A model generated the notes under the pieces. The model did no database searches. It had not been told where the DNA came from and saw only the letters and a program-made list of their open reading frames with translations. From contig NC_013009.1 of assembly GCF_000022525.1 (NCBI RefSeq), positions 558,001-622,000 on the forward strand: a DNA stretch of 64,000 nt, in the 5' to 3' direction. A program made the translations under genes and the position numbers. Each line of letters opens with the position of its first letter. The stretch's first letter is position 1. The stretch is from Neorickettsia risticii str. Illinois. Lineage in GTDB: Bacteria > Pseudomonadota > Alphaproteobacteria > Rickettsiales > Anaplasmataceae. Below are positions 9,700-18,440 of the stretch, one piece after another.

Positions 9700-10752
9700 C
9701 TAATCAATCGTGCAAATACTGTCAATAATCCTCGAATTAAGATTATTTGTTACGAGTTTCACAGCAGCTCCTATTGCATTGGCGAAAGCAATACTATCAG
9801 AACTTCCATGAGCCTTTACCGCCACTCCATTCACTCCTATTAACATCGCCCCATTCCTGAGATCAGGATTAAACCTAGATATTGATTTCTTCAAGCTTTT
9901 TGCCAAAACTAGCCCCGCTAATCTAGAGAGCAACGAAGTCCTAGTTGCACTAACAATACTATCCCTAAGCAGGTGAAAAATGCTCTCAGCCGTCTTGAGC
10001 ATCACATTCCCAGTAAAGCCATCACTGACAACAACATCCACATTGCCCCCAAGTACATCAGAAGGCTCCGCATAACCTATAAAAGTGAAGTCCTCATCAG
10101 TCCTTTCATTCAGTAAATGAAAAGCTTCTTTCACTGCATCAGTACCTTTGTTTTCCTCAACACCAACATTTAAAAGTGCCACCCTGGGATTTTTTACTCC
10201 CAGTGATGCCTTCGCAAAAGCAGAACCCATAAAGGCAAACTGGTACAAAACATCCGAGCTGCAGTCCAGATTCGCACCAAGATCCAAAACCACTACCTCA
10301 CCCTTTTTCGTCGGAAGAGTTGTAACAATAGCCGGCCTGTATATGTTCTCCAGCATTCCTAACAGTATCTTTGATATCCCCATAAATGCCCCTGTGTTTC
10401 CCGCAGACACAACACACTGAGAAGCCTTTTCTCTCACATCTTGAACAGCTTTATACATGCTCGAGCCTTTCTTTCTCACTGCAGAAGAGGGCTTATCATC
10501 AGACATCACAACATCATCAGCATGGATGACTTCACAATTTTCCAGCAAATGAACATTAGCCTTAGATGACAAACAGCGCTCAATAGACGGAGAGTTGCCA
10601 AAGAGCCTAAAGAAAACTGAAGAGGGATTTTGCCGAAGATACACAGAGGCACCAAGAAGAATCTCATCAGGTGCTCTATCCCCACCCATAGTATCAAGGG
10701 CAACCACAACCTTACGCCCTACCTGATCCATCACATAAACCGGTACCGCCAC
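9700..10752 (-). CDS. plsX: Phosphate acyltransferase PlsX
   Basis: PlsX makes acyl-phosphate from acyl-ACP for the first acylation of glycerol-3-phosphate in phospholipid synthesis. The 350 residues begin the core with VVVALDTMGGDRAPDEIL and include the family stretches VVSAGNTGAFMG, VLDLGANLDC and VVSDGFTGNVMLKT. The chosen GTG start at 10752 has GAGGGG about 8 bases upstream; an ATG seven codons in is an alternative. It follows rpmF by 25 bp on the same strand. PlsX, FabH, FabG and FabZ in this window indicate self-made membrane lipid. Confidence 0.95.
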   Translation of the reverse strand: MAVPVYVMDQVGRKVVVALDTMGGDRAPDEILLGASVYLRQNPSSVFFRLFGNSPSIERCLSSKANVHLLENCEVIHADDVVMSDDKPSSAVRKKGSSMYKAVQDVREKASQCVVSAGNTGAFMGISKILLGMLENIYRPAIVTTLPTKKGEVVVLDLGANLDCSSDVLYQFAFMGSAFAKASLGVKNPRVALLNVGVEENKGTDAVKEAFHLLNERTDEDFTFIGYAEPSDVLGGNVDVVVSDGFTGNVMLKTAESIFHLLRDSIVSATRTSLLSRLAGLVLAKSLKKSISRFNPDLRNGAMLIGVNGVAVKAHGSSDSIAFANAIGAAVKLVTNNLNSRIIDSICTID

Positions 10753-10777
10753 AGCAAGAGCCCCTCAACTGAGAGAA

Positions 10778-10969
10778 TCAACCAGAACCTGCCTTTCCCT
10801 TTGGAGAAAGAACTCTTCTACCATTGTAAAACCCATCCAACGACACGTGGTGCGACCGTTGAAACTCCCCCGTAGTTTTATTGACAACAACATTCTCAGG
10901 CCGAAGAGCATCATGAGAACGTCTTTTACCACGCCTAGACGGGCTGGTTTTCCTTTTAGGAACGGGCAT
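10778..10969 (-). CDS. rpmF: 50S ribosomal protein L32
   Basis: This 63-residue basic protein begins MPVPKRKTSPSRRGKRRSHD, the nearly invariant start of bacterial L32, followed by an Asn-rich middle with KTTGEFQRSHHVS. The zinc Cys pairs found in some L32 proteins are absent, as in many proteobacteria. It is first in the rpmF-plsX set, and the ATG at 10969 is unambiguous. A frame of similar length overlapping it (10765-10980) is a shadow. Confidence 0.94.
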   Translation of the reverse strand: MPVPKRKTSPSRRGKRRSHDALRPENVVVNKTTGEFQRSHHVSLDGFYNGRRVLSPKGKAGSG

Positions 10970-11212
10970 AACAGAGTCAATAAGTTTTCACGCTGAGGGA
11001 ATTATATTACGCAGTGCACTCTAAAACAAGACTTTCCTCTTTAAGTAGAAAACACTGTACGAGAATAAAAATTTAATAAATATTCTCATCTTAGTAAGAG
11101 CATAAAAAATCCACCAGAAATTGCAATTCTGCTAAAAAACGGCTCAACAACTTAAAAGCACAAAGGCAAACTAAATGCTGGACACGTTAAGCAAGAAATC
11201 CTATATCATTCC

Positions 11213-13867
11213 TCAAGTAGGTAAAGAACTTAGATTTTGTGCTGATATGGAAGAGACTGAGGCAGAATCCAATAAAGTATACTTCCCAGAAGCAGAACGA
11301 CGATCGGCTTTGATATCCTCAAAAGACACACATAATGGAGGAAAGGAACCAATTTCGCACTTAGAAACCTCAAAACATGCAAGTACAAGAGCGGACATTA
11401 GCGAGCAAAGTATTCCAGCAACAACAAAAGCCCTCTCTAAGGTTAGTGTTTCTGGAGGGTTAGGTATGCTTAAGGTATCTTCTCCAATTAACCTCAACGA
11501 CGACACAACAGCCGCTGCAAAAAATGCAAGCCCTGGTATCAAAGCGCAAAAAACGCCTCGACAAACCTCAGTTGACCTAGATTGCTTAGGATCAGTAGGA
11601 CTTCGCCTACAAGCTTGAGCAAAAGCGGCTCCAAGAAGGACTATCCCAGCACAAAGCATAACCATTGATGCTACTCCACTGATACTGAAATCCTTAAAGT
11701 TGGGGATTCCAACACACGCAAGAGCGCCTAAAACCATCCCTAAAATGCTAGAGATACAAAAAATAACCCTTGGGCCAAACCACAAACCAACTTTTTTTAT
11801 GATATTGTCGGCTTCAGCGCTCGCATCAACAACATGACGCATACCATTAGCTGCCGTGTTGAAATGCCTTTCCTTAAGCACGTTTACTGCGTATATAAAA
11901 TCGAGCACTTCTGAGCGCGCAGCCAACACCGCATCAGAAATCTCTACGCTTGTGCTTTCAGGATTTTCCAGCACAGCAACTAGTAAATAGACAGCACTTA
12001 AACTCTTGATAGGCTGACTCGAACTCGGATATACACCTCCAAACAGAGACGTAAAAGCACTTCCAAGAACAGATTCTACAACCTGCCGACTTGAGCTACC
12101 ATCGTGTAAAGGGCCACTTTCTCGCCTAGACGCAGTGCAGGAAGCAATGACGTCTGGATTACTTGCAGCAGCTGCAACCTCAAGAGGCGCGGTAACACTA
12201 TACACTTGCATTCCATTAAGAAGCGAAGCAATTGAGGCAGCCGCTCCTCGAGGGTTTTCATTTGCATTCACCACGGCAGTGTATAGATTACCGGTAGATG
12301 TGATCAAATCCTCTATGAGCCCGTTTAGACCAAGGGCTTCCCTTAGACCTCGCATCAAACCCTCAGATTGAGCAACTACTCTACGCACTTCACTAGTAGC
12401 ATGAGCGATATCACCCGGAACCTGTCTTACCGACGCATACAACTGCTGTGCCCTTTCTATGCACCTTCTAACTGTTTCTCTGGTTTGCGCATTGTTTATC
12501 CCTTCTGCAGCTGCTCTTGCAGCTGCAAAATTACCCGTACTACATGCACCAATGACACCATGAATGTTACCAGCGTCAGCTGCATTGCCTGGATCAGCTG
12601 CAAGATCTCTTAAAGCCTGTAAATCCTCAGGTGAAAGACTTAATCCGAGAAGGCTAGAAATACCTGCAACAAGATCGGATACACCTCCAACCATATTGAC
12701 AACACTTCCAGGAATGCCAGTTATATTCGAGCGCAGCTGCTGTGCCCTTTCTATGCAACTTCTAACTGTTTCTCTGATTTGCGCATTGTTTATCCCTTCT
12801 GCAGATGCTCTTGCAGCTGCAAAATTACCCGTACCACATGCACCAATGACGCCATGAATGTTACCAGCGTCAGCTGCATTGCCTGGATCAGCTGCAAGAT
12901 CTCTTAAAGCCTGTAAATCCTCAGGTGAAAGACTTAATCCGAGAAGGCTAGAAACACTAGCAACAGCAGTAGATGAACCATTTAGAAGAGCATTTGCATT
13001 ACTAAACAGAGCTTTTAAAGCACCACTACTATTCCTAAAGATCGAATATAAGGAAAGCGCGCAAACATACCTACGACATTTAGCAATACTATCTTCACAG
13101 AACTGCCGCATCTTGCCTGACGGCACCTCTTTTACTTCGTCCGACAAAGCACGGACATAAAGAAGCAAAACATGCGCCAGGGCGATCCTTGGTGAAAAAG
13201 ACGAAGAGCCGGCACTGCAAGAAGACGCAATAGAAGCGGTACTACCACCTGGTGATCCTGCAAAAGGTGAAAGCAAACCTGAGAGGTTTGCAAAAATCCT
13301 TAAAAGCGCCCCTCGGATCACGCGCGGATCTTGAGAACTCCTGCCATCTCCGAGAGAAGTCAGTAGATCTTCAGCCCTCTGGAAATGTGAGATTATTTCT
13401 GTAACAAGAGACGCAGGTAATGCGCCCTCTTCTTCAACCGCAGCTAAAAGAGCTGACAAGAATCCTGGAGAAACAAGAGTCTGAACTAGCTCATTACTGG
13501 ACTGAAGTGCACCTTTAATATTGACCAACACCGACTTCTTTTGACCTACAATAACCTTTTTTTTTCTGTCTAAGCACTCGGAAGACGTCTCCCTTTCAGG
13601 ATACCCGACCGGATCAAAGGCTACAGAATCGGCACCAGAACCATCAACAGACCTACTGTGACTAGAACCAGAAAACTGCTCAGAATCACATATAGAGTTG
13701 TCACCTGCAAACGAAACTTCAGTGCTACCCGTAAGACACGCTGAATCATCCACAGGAACAGATCTTTTATCTTTCTTCTTAGGAGAAAGAGCAGAACTAA
13801 GACGACCTAAGAGCGCGCGACCTTTTCCTAACTTACCCATCACAGTTTCGAGGCTACCCCTAGCCAA
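11213..13867 (-). CDS. Large repeat-containing protein with four C-terminal membrane helices, unknown function
   Basis: I do not recognise a family. Of the 884 residues, the first 110 are polar and Ser-rich with a basic stretch SPKKKDKRS. The middle (about 120-640) is Ala/Ser-rich and looks mostly helical. It holds two nearly identical copies of a roughly 72-residue unit, near residues 304-376 and 402-474, starting LLGLSLSPEDLQALRDLAAD and repeating with a 98-residue period. Four hydrophobic segments lie between about 697 and 834, followed by a 50-residue polar tail. The TTG at 13867 has AGGA six bases upstream; ATG at 13840 is the alternative. It has no close operon partner. A secreted or vacuole-membrane protein is possible but unproven. 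Confidence 0.75.
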   Translation of the reverse strand: MARGSLETVMGKLGKGRALLGRLSSALSPKKKDKRSVPVDDSACLTGSTEVSFAGDNSICDSEQFSGSSHSRSVDGSGADSVAFDPVGYPERETSSECLDRKKKVIVGQKKSVLVNIKGALQSSNELVQTLVSPGFLSALLAAVEEEGALPASLVTEIISHFQRAEDLLTSLGDGRSSQDPRVIRGALLRIFANLSGLLSPFAGSPGGSTASIASSCSAGSSSFSPRIALAHVLLLYVRALSDEVKEVPSGKMRQFCEDSIAKCRRYVCALSLYSIFRNSSGALKALFSNANALLNGSSTAVASVSSLLGLSLSPEDLQALRDLAADPGNAADAGNIHGVIGACGTGNFAAARASAEGINNAQIRETVRSCIERAQQLRSNITGIPGSVVNMVGGVSDLVAGISSLLGLSLSPEDLQALRDLAADPGNAADAGNIHGVIGACSTGNFAAARAAAEGINNAQTRETVRRCIERAQQLYASVRQVPGDIAHATSEVRRVVAQSEGLMRGLREALGLNGLIEDLITSTGNLYTAVVNANENPRGAAASIASLLNGMQVYSVTAPLEVAAAASNPDVIASCTASRRESGPLHDGSSSRQVVESVLGSAFTSLFGGVYPSSSQPIKSLSAVYLLVAVLENPESTSVEISDAVLAARSEVLDFIYAVNVLKERHFNTAANGMRHVVDASAEADNIIKKVGLWFGPRVIFCISSILGMVLGALACVGIPNFKDFSISGVASMVMLCAGIVLLGAAFAQACRRSPTDPKQSRSTEVCRGVFCALIPGLAFFAAAVVSSLRLIGEDTLSIPNPPETLTLERAFVVAGILCSLMSALVLACFEVSKCEIGSFPPLCVSFEDIKADRRSASGKYTLLDSASVSSISAQNLSSLPT
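12444..12660. repeat. Direct DNA repeat, copy 1 (294-bp period)
   Basis: About 217 bp here match 12738-12954 with only about five mismatches by eye; the offset is exactly 294 bp, so the reading frame is kept. Both lie inside the 884-residue protein gene and encode its duplicated domain. The low divergence compared with the unique flanks points to recent duplication or gene conversion. Confidence 0.93.
12738..12954. repeat. Direct DNA repeat, copy 2 (294-bp period)
   Basis: This is the partner of the repeat at 12444-12660. The protein differences are few: for example GACGTGNFAAARASAEG here against GACSTGNFAAARAAAEG in the other copy. Confidence 0.93.
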
Positions 13868-14124
13868 AAGACCGTCCTAAAAAAGGGTATACCTAAACTG
13901 TCAGACGGTCACTATATCAACTGTGATAATAGTAACATTATTCTAGTAAGATATCCATGCTTTATTGTATAAATAACATAACTATTTAAAAACCAAAATA
14001 ACCTGGGCAAACCCTACTGCCGAGCTTGAGCTTTGCTTAATCAGACCCACTAACAGAAGGGCACGCTAGGCCTACATTATATCATTAAGTAATTAAAATA
14101 ACATCAAAACCCTAGGACAGTGCG

Positions 14125-14643
14125 TTATTTGAGTCTTGATAAAAGCTCGAGAAAAGACTTTTCGTCCAAATTTTCAAAATAGTCGTCGTTAATCTGTACG
14201 ACTGGTGCGTTAACACAGGCACCAAGACACTCTACTTCATCTAATGAAAATTTGTTGTCTTCGGTTGTATGGCCTACTTTGATCCCTAATTCTCGTTTTG
14301 CAGCTTTAGTTAGACAATCCGAACCTCTCAACCAACATGGCGTGGTTCTACAGACACGTATGGTATGCTTCCCCACTGGGGCAGTATTGAACATACTGTA
14401 GAAAGATACCACTTCATATACTTTAATAGCCGGTAGTCCAAGTAATTGTGCAACATGATCCATTGCAGCGATGGGAATCCAGTTTTCATGCTGTTTTTGC
14501 ACAAGGTGTAGCAACGGAAGGATAGCACTTCTCTTACGCGAGGCGGGATACTTGGCAAGGATTCTAGCTACCTCTTGTGAATTCTCCTCACTAAACCAGA
14601 ATTTATCCGGTTGAATTGATGCATGAGCAATACGTTTTTTCAT
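14125..14643 (-). CDS. nuoE: NADH-quinone oxidoreductase subunit E (24 kDa type)
   Basis: NuoE holds the N1a 2Fe-2S cluster in the NADH-oxidising arm of complex I. The four Cys ligands are visible in CRTTPC and, downstream, CLGAC (ECLGACVNAPVVQIND). The 172-residue length fits the family. The ATG at 14643 (MKKRIAHAS) is preferred over an upstream start nine codons earlier, because the NuoE core begins shortly after it. No other nuo gene is in the window, so nuoE is separate from the rest of complex I. ubiB ends 11 bp upstream on the same strand. Confidence 0.94.
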   Translation of the reverse strand: MKKRIAHASIQPDKFWFSEENSQEVARILAKYPASRKRSAILPLLHLVQKQHENWIPIAAMDHVAQLLGLPAIKVYEVVSFYSMFNTAPVGKHTIRVCRTTPCWLRGSDCLTKAAKRELGIKVGHTTEDNKFSLDEVECLGACVNAPVVQINDDYFENLDEKSFLELLSRLK

Positions 14644-14654
14644 GAAAAGCAAAA

Positions 14655-16031
14655 CTAAAAAAACCTGCAAGCAAGTATGGCAAAGAAATTTATAATTGAG
14701 GCAAGACAGATCCAGAAAAATACCTCACGTCTTAACGCAGTAACCGCACGATACTTACCTTCCTTATTGTCCTCGAAGGCCTCTTTTAAAACAACCGCTA
14801 TCTTATGGAGTTTCTCCCTCACTAGGACTGTCGGACACATCCTGTTTTTATACCACCTCCTTATCATTGGCTCTATTATTCGCCATACGTTTATCTCTGG
14901 ATCAAGTTTCGCACAGTTTGCCTCGAGAAAAATTAAATTCTTTTGCATTAAAATAAGGTTCGGGTTAATCTCAATTCGAAAATCCCTAGAAAGCTTGAAG
15001 AAATCACCCAGAAGGCGAGATAGGGAGACCTCCTTCAGTGGTTTATCCACTATAGGCTCCGCAAGGGCACGACATGCAGAAGCAAAATCTGTTCGGGACC
15101 TTTCTACATATCCGGCTGAATAATGTAGTTCTGCCACACGGTCATAATCTCTTTCTAAGAAACCCTTAATCAGTTCCAAAACGTAAACCTTTGTCTGTTC
15201 ATCAATCCTTCCGATTATTCCAAAGTCCACTAATCCAACTTTGTGTCCAGAAACGAGAAATATATTTCCCAGATGCATATCCCCATGAAAAAATCCATTT
15301 ACATAAACCTGCACGAAAAATGTCTCAACAAGTCTTCGTGCAAACTGTGGATCACGTAGCTTACAGTGTGTCAGTGGCACCCCTTCAAGCCAAGACATAG
15401 TAAGAATTTCATTGGTCGTCAGGCCCCAATAAACTTCAGGTATTACAACTGTTTTGTTGATAAGAAGCTTATCCTTCATCTCCGACAATGCAGCTGCCTC
15501 CATTTTGAGGTCTAGCTCATTCTTTGTGGAAGCAGAAAATTTCTTCAAAATCGTGATTAGGTTGAATCGTTTCGGGAGAAAAAATGAGAAAATGTACACA
15601 ACCGAAAAGGCGATTTTGATATCTCGCTTAAAGATCTTTTTTACTCCTGGTTTCAGAATCTTTACGGCTACAACTTCATCTGATAACGTAATCGCCTTAT
15701 GCACTTGCGCAATCGATGCAGAAGCCGTTGGCCTCTCATCTATCCACTTGAAGAGCTCATCTATCTCTTTTGAGAATTCCTTTTCGATAGATGCCTTTAC
15801 CTCTACGTAGGAAACGGGCTTCACGTTATCACACAGCTTCCTTAACTCGGTAGATAAATCTGAGCAGATAAAATCACCCATACTCGAGAAGAACTGTCCA
15901 AATTTGATAAATGCCGGACCCATCTTCTCCACTTCGGAAACCAGAACAGAATAATTTTTTCTGTAAAGGAGCTCAAAATACGCGTAAAAGATAAAATACG
16001 CTATTCTGAATATCCTAAAGAACAAATACAT
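14655..16031 (-). CDS. ubiB: ABC1/UbiB-family protein kinase-like ATPase, ubiquinone biosynthesis
   Basis: UbiB is an atypical kinase-fold ATPase needed for ubiquinone synthesis, probably by helping membrane-bound intermediates reach the biosynthetic enzymes. Family landmarks are the KxGQ motif in FIKFGQFFSSM, the Ala-rich ASIAQVHKA, the Lys in VAVKILKPGVK, the loop FFHGDMHLGNIFL and a DFG in VGLVDFGIIGR. One hydrophobic segment lies at the extreme C-terminus (ICLASIINFFAILACRFF). The length is about 458 residues from ATG 16031. It precedes nuoE in the same direction with an 11-bp gap, pairing quinone synthesis with complex I. Confidence 0.92.
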   Translation of the reverse strand: MYLFFRIFRIAYFIFYAYFELLYRKNYSVLVSEVEKMGPAFIKFGQFFSSMGDFICSDLSTELRKLCDNVKPVSYVEVKASIEKEFSKEIDELFKWIDERPTASASIAQVHKAITLSDEVVAVKILKPGVKKIFKRDIKIAFSVVYIFSFFLPKRFNLITILKKFSASTKNELDLKMEAAALSEMKDKLLINKTVVIPEVYWGLTTNEILTMSWLEGVPLTHCKLRDPQFARRLVETFFVQVYVNGFFHGDMHLGNIFLVSGHKVGLVDFGIIGRIDEQTKVYVLELIKGFLERDYDRVAELHYSAGYVERSRTDFASACRALAEPIVDKPLKEVSLSRLLGDFFKLSRDFRIEINPNLILMQKNLIFLEANCAKLDPEINVWRIIEPMIRRWYKNRMCPTVLVREKLHKIAVVLKEAFEDNKEGKYRAVTALRREVFFWICLASIINFFAILACRFF

Positions 16032-16291
16032 GCACAAACAATTTTTCTACGACGTACAAGAGCAAAAGGAAGTAAGTGCAATTTAAAGCAACTTAGGTGT
16101 TAAACTCAGAACGCTAACCCAACCCTCAGCACTACACACACAGGCGCAATCTCCAACCCAAGAAGAGTGGAAAACAGATAAAAAAATACATATACCAGGA
16201 AGTCTCTAAGATTGAAACATCACTACCCTTACACATTTGAGACTTAGAGACTTTCGATGTAACATTCCTTATTCCACATAGTTCCGCAGTA

Positions 16292-16870
16292 ATGGAAAGA
16301 GCGCTATGCATATTGTTGTTCCTCTTCATGCCCTTTTTAACTTTAGCTGATGATACACCAACTAAGATATGGACTTTTGAGCGTTGGACTTTCTACCACC
16401 AGGTCGAAGATGGGAGAATTACATGTTTTATTGCTTCTAAACCATTCTTTGTCGCAGGATACCAAACTGATCATGGAACTTCGTATCTCTGGGTGAAACA
16501 TATCAGTGCAAACATCGACGAAGTTAGTATTACTTCCGGTCATGACTATGGAAACAGTCCATTGCCCCAACTCGCAACCTACAGAAGAAGAGATGAATTT
16601 TTTAGGCACAGACAGACGATGATAGATGGCGCAAGAACAGGTAATTGCAACAAAGGAAAACCATCCGACGTGTATATCTTCGACCTGATTGAAGGTGAGA
16701 GGGCCTGGTTTAAGAATGTCGAAAACGATGAAAATGCCGTGCGCTCGATGAATGGAGATCTTTATGCAGTCGTGGTAGCAAAGTCAAGCCAGAATGGCTG
16801 TTCAACTAACTTTTATTCATTAAGGGGCTTCGCAAAAGCGTATACAAAAATGAAAGAAAACTGTAACTAG
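16292..16870 (+). CDS. Secreted IalB-like conserved protein
   Basis: Residues 1-20 form a clear Sec signal peptide (ERALCILLFLFMPFLTLAD). The 170-residue mature part has a pattern resembling the invasion-associated locus B family: an aromatic-rich start, GRITCFIASKPF, a beta-rich middle, IEGERAWFKNV, and an end with NFYSLRGFAKAYTKM. Several Cys could form disulfides. Proteins of this kind are periplasmic or surface-associated in alphaproteobacteria and their function is poorly known. The assignment rests on layout and a few motifs, so the name is tentative. It stands alone between ubiB and the HU-type gene. Confidence 0.7.
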   Translation: MERALCILLFLFMPFLTLADDTPTKIWTFERWTFYHQVEDGRITCFIASKPFFVAGYQTDHGTSYLWVKHISANIDEVSITSGHDYGNSPLPQLATYRRRDEFFRHRQTMIDGARTGNCNKGKPSDVYIFDLIEGERAWFKNVENDENAVRSMNGDLYAVVVAKSSQNGCSTNFYSLRGFAKAYTKMKENCN

Positions 16871-17190
16871 AATTTCTCTTACACCCCATTGCTCATTTCG
16901 TAAGGACATGCACGCAATGGGCTCTGATTCCAAATAAATAGATGCAGCGAAGTTTCAGAAACTCTTCAAAGCATCGTCCTAGAACGATACATCCTGATAG
17001 ATTAGAAAGCAATTTCAGTCAATTTTCTTTGCAGGGCGAACAACTCCAAGAAGAGTGAAGTTTATTGATTGTAAAATTCTTAATGTGCAACTCAAAATTT
17101 CCTGAAGTTGCGCCTCGATATTCCCATTTCCTCTTGATTTATTTGGGTTTATATCATAATCTGCAGTTTTGATTGTTTCGAGAGCTTTTG
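16871..17190. other. Spacer before the HU-type gene
   Basis: This 320-bp stretch is AT-rich and I see no supported gene. It should carry the promoter of the HU-type gene. A GAGAG ribosome-binding-like element sits at 17180-17184, six bases before the ATG at 17191. Confidence 0.4.
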
Positions 17191-17487
17191 ATGACCAAAG
17201 AAGTAGTGAAAAATGTTGATTTGATCAACGTTGTTGCTGAAGGTGCTTCGATTTCTAAAGGCCATGCCAAGCGTGCTATAAACGCATTGTATGAGTACAT
17301 ATATGAATCGCTCAAACACAGGAAGTCTGTTAGAATCCCAAAGGTTGGAACCCTCTCAGTAGTTAAGAAAAAAGCAACCACTTATTGCGATCCTAAGACC
17401 AAGCAGATGGTAAGGCAGGCTGAAACTGAAAGAGTTAAGTTCACTATAAGCAGTGTTGTGAAAGGTGATCTTAGGTCTGGAAGTTAG
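17191..17487 (+). CDS. HU/IHF-family DNA-binding protein
   Basis: This 98-residue basic protein has the HU/IHF fold pattern: two N-terminal helices (VDLINVVAEGASISKGHAKR), then VRIPKVGTLSVVKKKA in the beta core where HU has its GFGxF segment, and a basic arm. It would bend and compact chromosomal DNA as a dimer. The arm lacks the usual R-N-P turn (TYCDPKTKQMV in its place), so it is a divergent member. ATG 17191 is preferred over TTG 17173 because a purine-rich GAGAG precedes it. A yebC-type gene follows 40 bp later on the same strand. Confidence 0.85.
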   Translation: MTKEVVKNVDLINVVAEGASISKGHAKRAINALYEYIYESLKHRKSVRIPKVGTLSVVKKKATTYCDPKTKQMVRQAETERVKFTISSVVKGDLRSGS

Positions 17488-17527
17488 TTTTAGCTATCTT
17501 GCATCAAGATAGTGTCTCATCTGAGTT

Positions 17528-18253
17528 ATGGCTGGTCATTCTCAGTTTGCCAATATAAAGCATAGGAAAAGCGCTCAAGATGCGAAGCGGGCAACGAAAT
17601 TTACCAAGTTGAGAAGAGAGATTCTCGTTGCAGCGCGTTCTGGCCTTCCGGATCCTGAATTTAACCCGCGTTTGCGGTCTGCTCTCGCAAATGCACGACG
17701 TTGTGGCCTTCCGAAGGATAAAATCGAGTCTGCGATTAGGAGTTCAGCCGACAAAACAGAAGGTGATTATCAAGAAGTGTGCTATATGGCCGCTGGTTCT
17801 GGGAGTGTTTGGCCTAGCGGTTTTGCGGTCGTCGTGACTGCACTGACGGATAATAAGAACAGAACTGCGTCGAATATTAAGCATATTCTTTCGAAATCTG
17901 GTTTGGTTTTGGCCGACGTTTCTTTTATGTTTGAGAATTTCGGGGTTTTTTCGTACCCAAAATCCACAGATTTCGACACGTTGATGGAGGTCGCTCTTGA
18001 GGCCGGTGCATTAGACGTTAAAACTGTAAAGAACCACTTTGATATCTACTGTAGCAGGGAGAGTTTCGCCGCAACTTCGGTAGAACTGAGAAAAAAGCTC
18101 GGAGAGTACGAACATTCGGGGCTGGTATGGATGGCAAAAACACATCAAGAAGCGTCACCTGAGGTGCGCGTCCGTTTAGAAAAATTGCTAGATACTCTCG
18201 AGGAAGATGACGATGTCCAGCACGTCTACACTTCCATACTCGCGGAACAGTAA
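17528..18253 (+). CDS. YebC/PmpR family protein (TACO1-like)
   Basis: The start MAGHSQFANIKHRKSAQDAK is the conserved N-terminus of this family, followed by FTKLRREILVAARSG, NPRLRSALANARR and LPKDKIESAI. YebC-family proteins have been described as transcription regulators and, more recently, as ribosome-associated factors that relieve stalls like mitochondrial TACO1; the sequence does not decide between these. The 241 residues match the usual length. The 40-bp gap to the HU-type gene suggests one message. YebC often sits beside ruvC; here it does not. Confidence 0.93.
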   Translation: MAGHSQFANIKHRKSAQDAKRATKFTKLRREILVAARSGLPDPEFNPRLRSALANARRCGLPKDKIESAIRSSADKTEGDYQEVCYMAAGSGSVWPSGFAVVVTALTDNKNRTASNIKHILSKSGLVLADVSFMFENFGVFSYPKSTDFDTLMEVALEAGALDVKTVKNHFDIYCSRESFAATSVELRKKLGEYEHSGLVWMAKTHQEASPEVRVRLEKLLDTLEEDDDVQHVYTSILAEQ

Positions 18254-18400
18254 CCAGAAAAATAAGTAGGTAACCCTGAATACAACAAAAGAGGAGTGCT
18301 GACACCATCGCACGAACGAGGCATCCGTACCAACAGGAAGGATCACAAGAACCAACCAGTCAGGGTAAACAACTGCTTAAATCAGACAATGCGAAAGGAC

Positions 18401-18432
18401 AAAAGTAGGAGGGGCGCAAAATACCCCTCCCC
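18401..18432 (-). terminator. Terminator of groESL
   Basis: The inverted repeat GGAGGGG (18408-18414) and CCCCTCC (18424-18430) forms a 7-bp GC-rich stem with a 9-base loop, about 10 bases beyond the groEL stop. Read on the minus strand it is followed by TACTTTTGT, a short U-rich run, as in an intrinsic terminator. Confidence 0.75.
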
Positions 18433-18440
18433 ACAGGCAA

